This document shows positions 12,501-23,400 of a stretch of DNA of 64,000 bases, piece after piece. The position numbers were made by a program, and so were the translations under genes. The stretch comes from Neckera pumila (taxonomy: Eukaryota > Streptophyta > Bryopsida > Hypnales > Neckeraceae). Every line of letters starts with the position of its first letter. Within the stretch, counting starts at the first letter, position 1. The notes below the pieces were generated by a model. The model made no database searches. It was not told the origin of the DNA and was given only the letters and a program-made list of their open reading frames with translations. Where the stretch lies: positions 23,732,913 to 23,796,912 of the forward strand of contig OZ018410.1 of the NCBI GenBank assembly GCA_963969595.1. The letters are read 5' to 3'.

Positions 12501-14111
12501 CCGACCTGTGAATACAACAATTGATCGACATATTGCTTTAACAGATGCACATCAACTCAACAAAGTGTGCATTGGAAAACTTGGCAATGAGGAGACTTTA
12601 GTTCGCATTTTCAGCACCCGGAGTTCTTATCAGCTGACGGCCACCATGAACTATTACCAACAACACTATGGTCATGACTTTGAAAAGGTTAGCCCTTTTC
12701 ACTTGTTGTTGGAACTTGGGACCGTTTCTAAGCTCTTGATTCACTCAAATGCACTCACAATTTTTGATTTTCTTGGCTTGGCCCACAACGTCGAGAGCCC
12801 GAAAGAGCTACCAGAAGGTGCTTCTAAGTTCTACATTTTTAAACACTGAAGTATAATTTCTACTTGGGATTTAATAGTGTTGCATCCGGTTTGGGAAAGA
12901 CTTGTGGCAAATTTATTCACAAACGTAGATCCACCCTATGTCCATTCTAATGATTTCTTGCTACTGCTAGTGATGGGCCTGCATCCTTACGTTCAAAGTT
13001 TGTGCTCACCTGTGCAGCCTCTGAGTAAGAAAGATGCTGGAGAGTTTCTACAAGCTCTTCGATCTGTTGTGCGCTGCCTCCGTCAGCCTTCCAAATTCTA
13101 TGCTCAGGTACGATTAATTTACACTCAACTCTCACTGATGACATGCTCTATAGTCGCACATTTCATGAGAATCTGTTGCATAGTGTACTCATCTGATTAG
13201 ATAACATCCACCTCTCAAGTTGTGAACACATTTGAGTGCATTTAGCAGCCCATATGACTCTTGAGGTAGTGTGAGTTGAGTATACTCTTGGAAAATTCAA
13301 AGTTTTAATCAATGCTTTTCTATGTCAATCGTGTAGTATCAAGAAATCCTTGGTGAATCCTAGCGGCTAGAATTAACATTAGAAACATAGTCACACTAGG
13401 GTACAACCCCTGCATGTCACTTTCGTTCTTTTGGCGTATTCCACTACTTTGGCACTATCAGGCTGCGCGCCCTGAAACCAAAGTCTACACCTATTCTAGT
13501 TTTTAAGAGCTTTGCTTAGATGTATGTCACAATATTTGGCATACGAAGTGCGCCCTTTAAACGAAATTGACGTTCCTAGAGTGACTTAAAAGTTTTGTAC
13601 GATGGCAGATGTTCTACCTTGCTGCATAGACTCTGAATCTAGTTAAGTAAGTGACTTTCAGACACATGAATAAATCTGAGGGACCGACTAATCTGGAGAG
13701 TGCTCTTGTAATTGAAAATCCAACTTGTGTTGTGTTTAGGAGCTTTCGACTGCCTTATCCGGATCTGGATCCACCGACGAAGAGACTCTAATTGGAATAA
13801 TCACCACCCGAGCTGAGGTGGATTTGCAAATCATCAAGTTAGAGTTTCAGAACGAGTGCAAGAAATCCCTGGAAGAAGCCATCAGCACTGAAACCTCCGG
13901 CACCTTCCGTCAGTTTCTGCTGGCAGTGATCAACCAGGGTGACAAGCTTCCGAGTCCCAGAACTTCGCCGACCTCCAGCGACTACATGAGCACCCACACT
14001 TCCACCCACACTTCCAACGGCTCACGACAACATGCCTCAGACAGCTCCCAAAACGGATCGGCCTCCTACTTCAGTGGCAGTGCGGGATCCAACAGCCAGA
14101 ATTCATTTTGA
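9548..14111 (+). CDS. Annexin with Ser/Thr-rich C-terminal tail (five coding exons)
   Basis: Annexins are cytosolic proteins that bind acidic membranes, usually through calcium. Exons: 9548-9620, 10584-10963, 12475-12687, 13018-13107 and 13740-14111, joining in frame to 375 residues. Four annexin repeats can be followed: about 18-85 (RGLTCNEKKVIEILGRR), 90-155 (DRVVIGILCSRTSAQIYQI), 170-250 (EETLVRIFSTRSSYQLT) and 253-322 (GSTDEETLIGIITTRAEVDL). The type II calcium sites look degenerate: the acidic cap expected in repeat 4 (GD in the family) is Thr in SGTF, and in repeat 1 it is Asn in MGNK. Residues 323-375 form a Ser/Thr/Gly-rich tail absent from ordinary plant annexins of about 315 residues. 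The donor after exon 2 is the weak GTCCGT; the others are normal. The start is the only in-frame ATG before the first repeat. The annexin assignment is secure; the exon 2/3 junction is slightly less so. Confidence 0.88.
9690..10530 (+). repeat. Degenerate tandem repeat (about 100-130 bp unit) in annexin intron 1
   Basis: The pattern 'TTTTTGACAAT ... GTGGTGATTGAAGGTT ... GATGCAACAAC ... CCTTTCGAAAACTG ... CAATCAGTTACGTGACTG' recurs with changes about seven times, for example near 9700, 9820, 9915, 10040, 10165, 10275 and 10410. It fills nearly the whole of intron 1 and stops just before the exon at 10584. Confidence 0.75.
11060..11435 (+). repeat. 62-bp tandem repeat in annexin intron 2
   Basis: The unit contains GGATGTCATCCATTTGTGTG, GATTCTGCAGAGGTATCATA and AATTTATTAAGCAAAAGCC. 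The copies beginning near 11222, 11284 and 11346 are spaced by exactly 62 bp and nearly identical; those on either side are more diverged. Confidence 0.85.
11524..11601 (+). other. Possible cassette exon in annexin intron 2
   Basis: Seventy-eight bases lie between a good acceptor (GCGCAG, ending 11523) and a good donor (AAG|GTAATT, 11602). Included between the exons ending 10963 and starting 12475, it would stay in frame and add 26 residues (starting SKWAFWRTSSEP). Skipping it gives a much better annexin helix across the junction, so it is at most an alternative exon. Confidence 0.25.
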
Positions 14112-14277
14112 GGTAGGGACTCCCGGAACCAATGCATTTGGGGGTGAACATGAGGTGCCCGACACCAAATTCGGACACTTACAAGTTACGCATTGAGGAT
14201 TAAGGAGTACCTATTATTTGATTGAAGAATTCTCTTTATTTGATTCTTGTCAGCAATTCCATTACAAGGAACGTCAA

Positions 14278-14427
14278 TTTCGTTAAATTGGCGATATTCC
14301 ACACAAGCCAAAACTTGTGACACAGATCTTCACAAAGGTCTAATTTCAAGCCACAAGCTAGGACAGGTTGGTTTCATGTTGCGCCTGATCCACGCCAAAG
14401 TAATGGAATATCTCCAATTTAACGAAA
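14278..14427. repeat. Short foldback: 23-bp inverted repeat with about 100-bp loop
   Basis: TTTCGTTAAATTGGCGATATTCC at 14278-14300 pairs with the sequence at 14405-14427 with one mismatch. It lies about 170 bp downstream of the annexin stop codon and could sit in the 3' UTR. It may be a tiny MITE or a hairpin transcript; nothing else marks it as an RNA gene. Confidence 0.5.
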
Positions 14428-15703
14428 TTTACGATAAGGAGATTTATGACGTTAGTGAGCATGCGATCCTCTACGTAAAAGTTGCAAGGGTTCAAACTTT
14501 TTGGGGGAGATGAGCTAAAATGAACAAGAGTTTTGAAGTTCCTGTTGTGTTCACATAACATTATTGGCCAATGTTGGGAGCTTCCTTTTTGTTTCCTAGA
14601 ATGAGAGCGTCCCTCCTGACAGGGCTAATTCTATTGACTCAGTAATTAAACTTAACAAAATAACAAGTATCCTGGGAAGAGATATCCCTTTTTGTCTTAG
14701 GACCCTGTGGGCAAGGAAGTAGCTGGTTTACAATGTCCTTCATTCTCAAATTCAAAATGTAGTCATCATAAAAAATTGTCCCACGTGTCTATTCTAGTTT
14801 TTTGTTTGAGTTAGATGTAGTTATATCTGAGATTTTATTATTAGAATTGTCAAACTTTTATTCATTTACTTGTTGGCAAACGAAAGTGGATTTCAACGTA
14901 CCAAAGATTGCGGTATTTTGAATATTGTCTGCGCAAGTTATGATGGGTCAAAGTTTTATTGACAAATGTTTTTGATAGGTACAGTTTGATTGGAGAGAGG
15001 TACACTAGCTGAGCATCTGATCAAGTGGCGTTTTAAATTTCAGGTGCATTGCAAATTTTGGGTGTCCTTACCTGAGTCCTAATTAGGGGACATGTCAAGG
15101 CCAACTTTGCAGAAGAAGGCGATTGGAAGATCTCGAGTTCCACAGAAACACGAGTACTTCGAGGAAAGGAGAATTGCATGGTGTGCCCAATTGGTAACAA
15201 GCTGGGCACAAGAATCACAAGGTCTTGACACCCCCATATTATGTGTTTTTACATACTTATTTGGGTTTACATTTATGTCACTACAAGTGTATAGAGGTAG
15301 TTTTGGACTTGATTTTTTTAGTGCGATTTTTTAGTTTGATTTATCCTCCTTCAATCAGTTTGCAGCTGCAATGGGAAACTCCTGAATAGACAGTTGGTGG
15401 CATGTTTTGTGCTCCTGTTGAAGCTATTGAAGAGCGTGTAGCATAGGTATAGGTGGTTCTAGGTGATTTCAGGTTTTTGTACACAAAACGATTGTCAATT
15501 TTGTGACTGGACTGTACTATATTTTTTTGAGCAAAACTTTAAAATGTTTTCCAGCAAGGCGCAAAATGCTTTCCTTCGTAAGAGGGAGAGGGCAAATATT
15601 TGGTAGTTGTTAGATATTGAATAATTTTCTACAAACAAGACATGGCATCATGCAGTCAAGGCCTTACGTCAAGACTGTTGTTCAACAACTTCATGAGGTG
15701 GTA
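14428..15703. other. Annexin 3' flank, no further gene recognised
   Basis: The first part probably holds the end of the annexin 3' UTR. An open frame at 15092-15334 has no family features. No tandem repeats or RNA genes are seen. Confidence 0.45.
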
Positions 15704-16113
15704 AGGTAGGAGGCTCAGAAATGGAGCATCTATGGGCTGGTCTGCCTTTTTCATGTATTTCTTTGGACGGGAATATTTTTAGCTCATTCTTCAGACAAAG
15801 AAAAATTGATGAGGAATCTAACCCAAGTGATTTTGTATTTTTCCAAGCATTTTTGAATTACTTATGAATTTTCAAACGAGTTGGGTCATAGGTCCCTATT
15901 TGTGAGCTTAGGTCTTTCATAAACGGTTCACTTGCAATTCTAAATAAAAATGGAGAAAGCAAAGAGAATGATTGGCTCTTGTAGTTAATAATGCTTTTTT
16001 TCTTGATTCATTCAATGACTACACTAGTCAATTTTAGAACCAACTCATGTCCATTTCACAACCATTTATAGGGTCCATTCTTAATGCCTGCTCTGTTATA
16101 CAACCTCCTACCT
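15704..16113. mobile_element. TA-flanked MITE family F (copy 1, 410 bp)
   Basis: The tips are AGGTAGGAGGCT and, reverse-complemented, AGGTAGGAGGTT, each with TA just outside (15702-15703 and 16114-16115). The interior (GATTGGCTCTTG, GACTACACTAGTCAAT and others) is the reverse of the copy at 44514-44922, which is 409 bp long. The TA duplication suggests a Tc1/mariner-type mobiliser. There is no coding capacity. Confidence 0.7.
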
Positions 16114-16321
16114 TAATACCTTTAGTCGTCAATATAAGTGTTTTAGTGTCTTTCATGTGGCTTGAAATTGTTGTTCAACTATATTTGCAAATTGTAGTGA
16201 AAGATGTTGCAAGTAGAAATCTCTATTTCTGCTACTTGGAGAATCTATTATAAATTTTCAAAAGTCTTACGTTGTAGGCTCCTAGAATGGGTCATAGACA
16301 TAACAAGAAGCAATACTTATA

Positions 16322-16640
16322 GACTGCTGAAGCAACAAAGAATGATGTATGAGTAACGACACCTTTGAAAAGCCACTTTGATAATTACTCAAGTTCTAAA
16401 TAAAAGATAGGTGGTTTCACATGCAAATTTGGTTTGCTATTAGGTACTTTGTTTTAGGTATGTAGGTAGTTTAATTCTAGAAAGACGAGACGCAACAAAG
16501 AGTGATGCATGAATAACACCACCTTCAAAATGCTACTTTGATAATTACTCAAGTTCTAAATTAAAAATAGGTGGTTTCACATGCAAATTTGGTTTGATAT
16601 TAGGTAGTTTGTTTGAGGTACGTGGATAGTTTAAACCAAG
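16322..16640 (+). repeat. Tandem duplication of about 160 bp
   Basis: GCAACAAAGAATGATG at 16332 recurs as GCAACAAAGAGTGATG at 16492. Both are followed by GATAATTACTCAAGTTCTAA and AGGTGGTTTCACATGCAAAT. The period is 160 bp, with two copies. Confidence 0.8.
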
Positions 16641-17859
16641 AAGGATGCCGCGGACAATAAGTCTCCGATGAATGACAAGGAATTCTCTATAGACAGGACA
16701 AAACCACAACTATTCATCCTTGGAGTTTTTTTTTTTGAAAGTGGAGAACATCTACAGTAGCTTGACTTCCAGTGAGTACTTTTTGGAATTTTTTATTCCA
16801 ATGACTCTCACGGTTATATAATTCATGATTTCCAGGGTCACCTCCCGCATCGTTCCAGGGTTAATTCTAGAAAGATGAGGCCATTAGGTTAGTCAGCCAA
16901 ATATTGACACTCTTCAACAAATAGCTGCAACTCTTTATTTCTAAAGTTTCTCCAAAAGTCATTCATCATCTACTTTTTGCTTGTGCAGGCGTTTTAAGAT
17001 TAAGTAGTCACTACCTTAGCTATATTATAGGCTTCAATAGCTCAACATTTAAGTTTCGTTGTGTGATTTGAGAAGTTGTTTAGGGGAAGCTATATAAGGT
17101 ATTAATTAGTTGGTAAGTTGGTTCAAAAATGAAAAATGAAAAAGTATACAAGATTCTCAAATAAATGTCATGCCGTCAAAGTAAATGCCAAGAAAACATC
17201 ATTATATTTTCAAGTTTTGTAAAAAAACTAAAATGAAAGCTCATATCTCGCATACAAGTGAAGGAAGAAACCTGGGGAGAAATGACCTTCTTTTGCTTCC
17301 TATAGCTATAGAATAAATTTAATTCCAAAGTTGTTATAGATGAATTTAATAAGAAAAATTTAAATTTAAGATGAGGTGACTCATTGATAAGGATTAGTTT
17401 ACTAATATTTAATCATTTGAAAGCAATTAATTTATTCCAAGCTTTTATATAATCTGGCTTTTATATCCTTTGTACATATCATGCCTTGATGACAACAACA
17501 ATTGCAAATTCTTGCATGTTTTCTATTTGATTTTTTAATTTTCATAGAGATAGAGACCCTTTAAAAATCCTTAGAAATTAATAAACCATGAGGGCTTCTC
17601 CATTTGTATGGGAGTAGAAATGAAGTTTAAAGATAAATGGAGTTGAAAGAAGCAATTTTAGAAAATCTAGCATCTTGAAGACTCCATAACTTTTGTTTAT
17701 GATATCCGAATAGTTCATTATTTAGTGAATATGTCAAATCTTCTTTAATTTATTGAAAAAGATCAATAAATTTTTCATAATCTAATACAATAGAAAACAT
17801 ATTCAGTGGTAAAGGTGACAGTATTTGGTGATACCACCAATTTTGGAAATGTATATTAA
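16641..17859. other. AT-rich intergenic sequence, no gene recognised
   Basis: No open frame of note and no family motif. Nothing structural was seen apart from homopolymer runs. Confidence 0.5.
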
Positions 17860-19074
17860 CCTCTAAAGGACCAAACAACGTTTTTTGGCAACATAGCAAA
17901 TTTGGACAGCTCACTACAAATGGAAATTTTAATTTTTTTCTTTGAAAATTTCACACATCGTGTGCCTAAAGAGTAGCTTTAAGGCCCAACAGTTTTCAAA
18001 ACTTTTGACTACATAGTTAACCCTGAGCACCTGGTCTATGACTTACGATATTCTCGGGCAAAAGACCCAGCCATAGAAAAAAAGATGCCGTGATGTCAGA
18101 AATGAGATCGAGGAAATGTCACCGTTGAAAAAGGGTGTCAATTGTGCTCTGAAGCCATGGTGGAAATTTTGGTTGCTTTCACTACATGAAACAAAACATT
18201 ATAATAGTCAAACAATTGTTGACCATTATTGGTTGGGCACATTTTGCCAAGGTCGTGCACTTTGAAAAATAAAGGACAAGCAAGAAATTGTCATTTGGGC
18301 CTAAAATTTTGGCAGGGTGAAGGTTCCCAAATGGATTGCAAAATTTCAGATTTTTCTGACAGCTTGGGACGTAGAAAAGCACAAGAATGAAGTGGGCGCT
18401 CCGTTGAGGCATAGTATTGGCAGACCGGCAGGACGATACGGGTCGACAAACACGGTGGCAAGGGAGCAGGTCGACCTGAAGTGTACTCGCCTCCAGCACA
18501 GCTCCTGCGTCCCAGGAGTAACTGCTCCGCTTCAGCTGAAGCGAAAACTGGTGCCACATTTTGACGGATGCCCCGACGGAAAGTTGCGCAACAGAATGAC
18601 GCACAACATTGCAGCCAAAAGCACCAGCAGTATGAACATGAGCAAACAAAACTAGGGTGCCGGATGGTTACCATAAGCACGGGATTTGAATTGAATTGAT
18701 ACACGAGTTTGACAAGACAAGTTCTGGGACCGAGCTACTGGTCAATATACAAAGCTACTTTCGGACAGCAAAAACAAAAAATTGTAGCACCACCCCGCAC
18801 TGTTCCTGCACAACAACCTTTTGACCGTACTCCACTACCAAGCCAAAGCCATCGGGAGCAACAACTTCATATATGGCTAGCCTAACTGCCCTAACTGTCG
18901 TCGGACCACGATGCGCCACATAGGGAACCGACAACCCAACACCACTGCACAGCATGCCTTACATGACCCCTCTACTGCAACACAACGAACTCCTACAGCA
19001 AATACCAAAGCTCCTCGGAAGCAAAACAACGCGCCGCTCCAGGTACGACTCATTGCTGAACAAGCCGAGTGACG

Positions 19075-20930
19075 CGAAGTTTCCACATCCTGTGAGAGTG
19101 GACTTTTATGAAACATCGCTCTAGACACATGTGCACTCCAGCACAGGTCAAGCACTTGAAGCAGGTCTTCTTCTTGTAAACAATGCAATGGCGACGATGG
19201 TTAGTTGAGAAGCTATTATAGTGAATGGCTCCTGGATGTTGGAGGCACTCCACTCTGCAGGTCTTGGGTTTGTCCAAACATGGTGCAATCAACTCCTTTG
19301 CCACCTCATGTGATAGGACAAGCACTTCCATAATATGCCCCCCATGAGTGAGATGGTTGTGCCTCACCAGCACCCAAGAGTTGTTGAGCCAACAATCAAC
19401 AACAAAAAAGAAATGTTTGTACTACCACTTGTGGCTGTGGAACTACACACTACAGTCCGTCCGCATTTGGTCCCCCACGTCAATGCCACGCATGTGAGTT
19501 TGATACTCCACTTGCTGCGGGGTGGACGGTAAAGTTCTCGGATTCCACTCAACCACCGCATGGATACTGCCCCCTCACCCATTGGGTCAGCAGATGTCAA
19601 GAGTATGTAGATGGGCTTGGAATCATACCAACAAGTTGGCGGTCATCCGTTGTTGAGCGTGCATCCGCTAGAGCAATGTGCCACAAGGATGCTCACCTCT
19701 CTTGGAAGGCCAAATAAACCCGATTCTCCCTGAAAGTGCGAGTCGCCCATATCTTGCGTTAGTAAAGATCTTCAAAGAGCTTTGGAGCTGTGAAAAAATT
19801 ATCACAAACCATAGTGTGACCCACTCCATTCAATCCCATCGTGAGTTCTTGCACAACACGTTGACCCTGGCTCAAGTCTGGGACTCTTGAAGACTCGACA
19901 AAAGGAATGACATGGTAAATATACCATGACAAGTTGCAGACCCTGGCAAAGAACTTGAAGCCTTACTTTGTTGGCTTTGCTGGCATATATTGCCAGAATC
20001 CCAAATAGTGGCCACGATATGCCACCATAATCTTGTCACAAGAGATGAATTTCTCAGGGTTGTAGTGTGCCCGATTCTTTGTCACAAAGTCGTCAATAAT
20101 TTAGCGCACCTTTGTCAACTTGTCATACTATGATGAGTCGCAATCCGTGTCTATAGTGCCATTGTTGACGAGGTGAAGACACCACAAGAGAGATTCAAAC
20201 TGACTGCGCATGAACACATGCGGTATCACCTCACAATGTAGAAACTCACTACGCTTCCAATAATCTCGAATTGTGGGCATGAACTTGATGCCCATGAGGA
20301 TCTACTCACTCCCAAAAATGCTTTCATCTCCAATCGGCAAGTGGGAACCCAATGGGGGCCACCATTGGTGTCTTGAGACCAGCCAGTTCCACATTGAGAG
20401 GCATACAGGTTTGTATTCTCCACAATTTTTGTAAGTACTCCTCATCCCAAAAAAGGTGGAAAAAATCAATTGCCTTGGGTGTCCATCAAGGGACTTTGGC
20501 CTTGGGGCCAAGCGGCAGTCCATGGAACAATGCCCTATCACCAAGGAGTGTAGTTTTCGAGCTCTGCCAAAACCTATCATATTTGCAAGCCCGGAATTCA
20601 AGCGCATCTAAATTGCCGTCATGCTCATAGTCCCCTCTTTCATGACGCAGATCAACGCTGTCGGTTTCCAACCTCTCCTCCAATTTAGAGTAGTCGATAG
20701 AAGAAGCGTCACCTGCAAAATCATGCCAATTGGGACACCAGTCTGACTCCGAATTGGAATCAAATTTCATAGGCAGGAGGCTAGGATCGGCGCCTCTTCA
20801 AGCACGTCTTGCTCAGCACCACCTTGACCGTTCAATGGCACGACCATTTCCTTGTCTAGGGGCTGGGTCGGGAATTCAAGTATATCCGAGTCGTTGGATC
20901 CCTTCCCCCAGACCGGTTGAAGGGGCCATC
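19075..20930 (-). pseudogene. piggyBac-type DDD transposase, multiply disrupted
   Basis: Translating the minus strand across frameshifts recovers the piggyBac layout in order. First comes an acidic N-terminus (DSDILEF near 20895; FDSNSESDW near 20765). It is followed by DFFHLFWDEEY (near 20470), EMKAFLG then PTIRDYWKRSEFLHCEVI (near 20330-20230), and SCDKIMVAYRGHYLGFWQYM with the first catalytic Asp at 20035-20037. MVCDNFFTAPKLFEDL follows with the second Asp at 19801-19803. THMRGIDVGDQMR carries the third Asp at 19479-19481. A C-terminal Cys-rich motif (YKKKTCFKCLTC, near 19170-19100) closes the series. At least five in-frame stops (several at expected Trp codons, as in KPTK-stop and HKW-stop) and several frameshifts make it non-functional as it stands. 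The full length would be roughly 600 residues, normal for the family. It could cut and paste at TTAA when intact. Confidence 0.8.
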
Positions 20931-23400
20931 CCTGTTAGGCCCCGCCAGAGCGCACCCTCAAGCAATGAGAAATAGACATTGACATGCACCTTTATCCTGC
21001 CTATGAAATTTGATAAAATAGAACGCCTCCCCAGCCTCCTGCCACCGCGACTGGGGCTTGCCCATGAAGTGTTGTATACCGCCACAGTTGGCCGGATCAT
21101 ATCCTAGCACAACAAGAGGCACCCACACTGCATCAAGAAGCGTTCGTGCATATATGGAGCCAAAGGGGCCCTCCCATCGTGGAAGAGCGTCGTCATCTTA
21201 GGGTTGTTCATTGTCTTGCCAAAGCAATTGCGCACCCGCACTGCCGCCTCAAAAGCGGAGGCCAAATCACAAACTCTCTCCGCCAATCGCCCCTCATCTT
21301 CACCAAAAGCCCTGCCACAAAATAATGGTCATCCAGTCAGGTTATCGCTTTGTCAAAGCTCTAATCAGTCCCTCTTCTATGCCTATGGAGGCCAAACGAC
21401 TCTACAAAGCCATAATGTTGTCCTCATTGAAGCGCATATTGACATTGCAATCTTATAAATTGCGTGTGTTACGACTTTGAAATGTGATGAGAGACCTAGT
21501 CAAGGCGTACTCTAAATTCATTGACAACCACTATGTACCATAACAAGTTAAAATGTAATAAGAGTAAGGCTGGGAGCATTTTGAATTTATGGACGCCTAT
21601 AGTGTATAACAATGTCCTCTGGAATTCAAGCATGGACATGGACAATTAGAATTTAGACACATCAAAACCAGTCTTTGTTGAGAGCAGAGGGTGTTGTTTA
21701 CATACCTTTGATCATACCCACGCCTCAGTTGTCGATGGTGCCCCAATGCCAAGTGCGTATTGAATCCCGTGGCCACTCCTCTCGTTTCATGCACGTGTCC
21801 TCTTGCCGCTGTGGATGCACCCGGACACCCTCGAGCAGGTGGTGTCACCACTAGTTGTTCACGCCCAAGGCAATGAGGTGATCTACGATGGGGGCTGCAC
21901 TATGGGCACCTCATCCGTTCCTGAGTTGTCCAAATTAAGTTGCATGTGATTGTCTCCTCCTTGTCCTATACCCCGCCCCCGCCCCGATCTACGGGGTCGG
22001 CTACGTGCTCGTCTACCTTGCTAAGCTGTAGGGACATCAGTCCCCTCTCCCACCAGTCCATCTCCATTTTCTTGAGTGCTTCCTTCTGGAATTCCCTGCC
22101 CCTGCCCCCGCATTGAACCATGAGGGCGCCCTCGTAAATTTCCCCTGCCTTGAGCCGCTTCATTCACCCTTGAACTATCCCCATTGTGATTCGCTTGGGT
22201 TTGTCCCTTCCCCTGAATCACACCACCCCTTTCCCCGCGACGAGCTCCTTGACCACGTCCCTGTTGTTTGGCATCCTTAGTTTGAAGTGCGGAACCCGCC
22301 AATGTCAAATCTCCCAGCTGCAGGTGTCTTGCCGCGTTGCCATGCCGTGAACAATGTAGGGTGCTGCTCCGAGGATCCCACCCCGTTGTTGGTCATCTTC
22401 TTCATGAATTGCCCATTGCCTTCCCCTCATAGGCCCACCACTACCCAAATTGATGGCAGTCCCAGGAATCTCACTCGCAATTGGCGTTGGCCACTACTTC
22501 AAGCGGATGAATTGGTTCACAATATGAGGCAAACCATCTGCGTGCCCTTTTGGAATTCTGTCATAGACACCGACACATTTGAAGTAGTGTCTCCGAAACA
22601 AATATCTCCAATTTTTGCCATCGGGCTGGTCCGGCCAATAGTGATTCATGGATGGCTCTACTTGACTCAAGAAAAAATCCTCCCTCAAACACGCTTCGGC
22701 GTTGGCAACCTGCGCAACTGTAGCCTTGTGCTTGGACACTGCCCATGCTTCCAAGGCCACCTCGATGGTGGCCACTTCTTCAGCAAAAGCTCAGCATTTT
22801 CTAGCCGCATTTCCCAACCTGCTTGCCGATTGTTCCTGAAATAACTCTGCCATGGCTTTTTGTACCCGCACTCTTTGCATGCTCCTCTGCCGCCTGAAGC
22901 TGTACTCCCCGCTGCGTCCTCTGATTCCTTGATCATTGAAGCAGTACCACCGAAATCCCCTTCCTTGCTAGCGTCGGTGCTGAAGGCTAAATCTGCTTTG
23001 GATCCCCACTAAACCCTGCCCCCACTCCCCAAACTAGAGCACATTGCGCCTTCTCTACAATGCGTACCATCACTAGCTCATACGCCATCTGGACACCCCA
23101 AACCGCAAGCACCCGGGTTGCACTCATCACCTAAACCTCCCTGCAGCGCTACACCTACACCAAAACTGCAAAAAATGCTCCGACAGGTCACAAAAACAAA
23201 CTCCCCTAGTCCGTGCCAAATCTGCCAACGGCCAGCCATCGAGAGCAATCGGTGATTCAATTCGTTGGCCCGGTCCTGCATGACATACAAACAGGCATTT
23301 ATGTTGTCAAATTGCCAGAATCTGATATACTGTATTGAACTGCCACGTCGCAACCACTCTTATGCATCATTTTCCACCACTCCCAGACCAATGTATAATT
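20930..23400 (-). pseudogene. Unrecognised coding-like region upstream of the piggyBac transposase
   Basis: Several minus-strand frames have protein-like composition: 23353-23078, 22936-22685, 22775-22494 (with HYWPDQPDGKNWRYLFRRHY), 22308-22021 (Gly/Arg/Gln-rich, QGRGQGARRGERGG) and 21286-21104 (AERVCDLASAFEAAVRVRN). They are interrupted by stops and frame changes. I do not recognise a family. Possibilities are a second gene of the transposon, a long N-terminal extension or introns of the transposase, or a captured host gene. The GC content resembles the transposase more than the flanking DNA. Confidence 0.35.

Noticed and set aside
18317..18655. 112-codon plus-strand frame near the left end of the piggyBac element
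   Set aside because: No family features; equally long frames occur on the other strand over the same bases.
22287..22844. 185-codon plus-strand frame in the piggyBac element
   Set aside because: The opposite strand agrees with the orientation of the transposase and has more protein-like composition; this frame appears to be a shadow.
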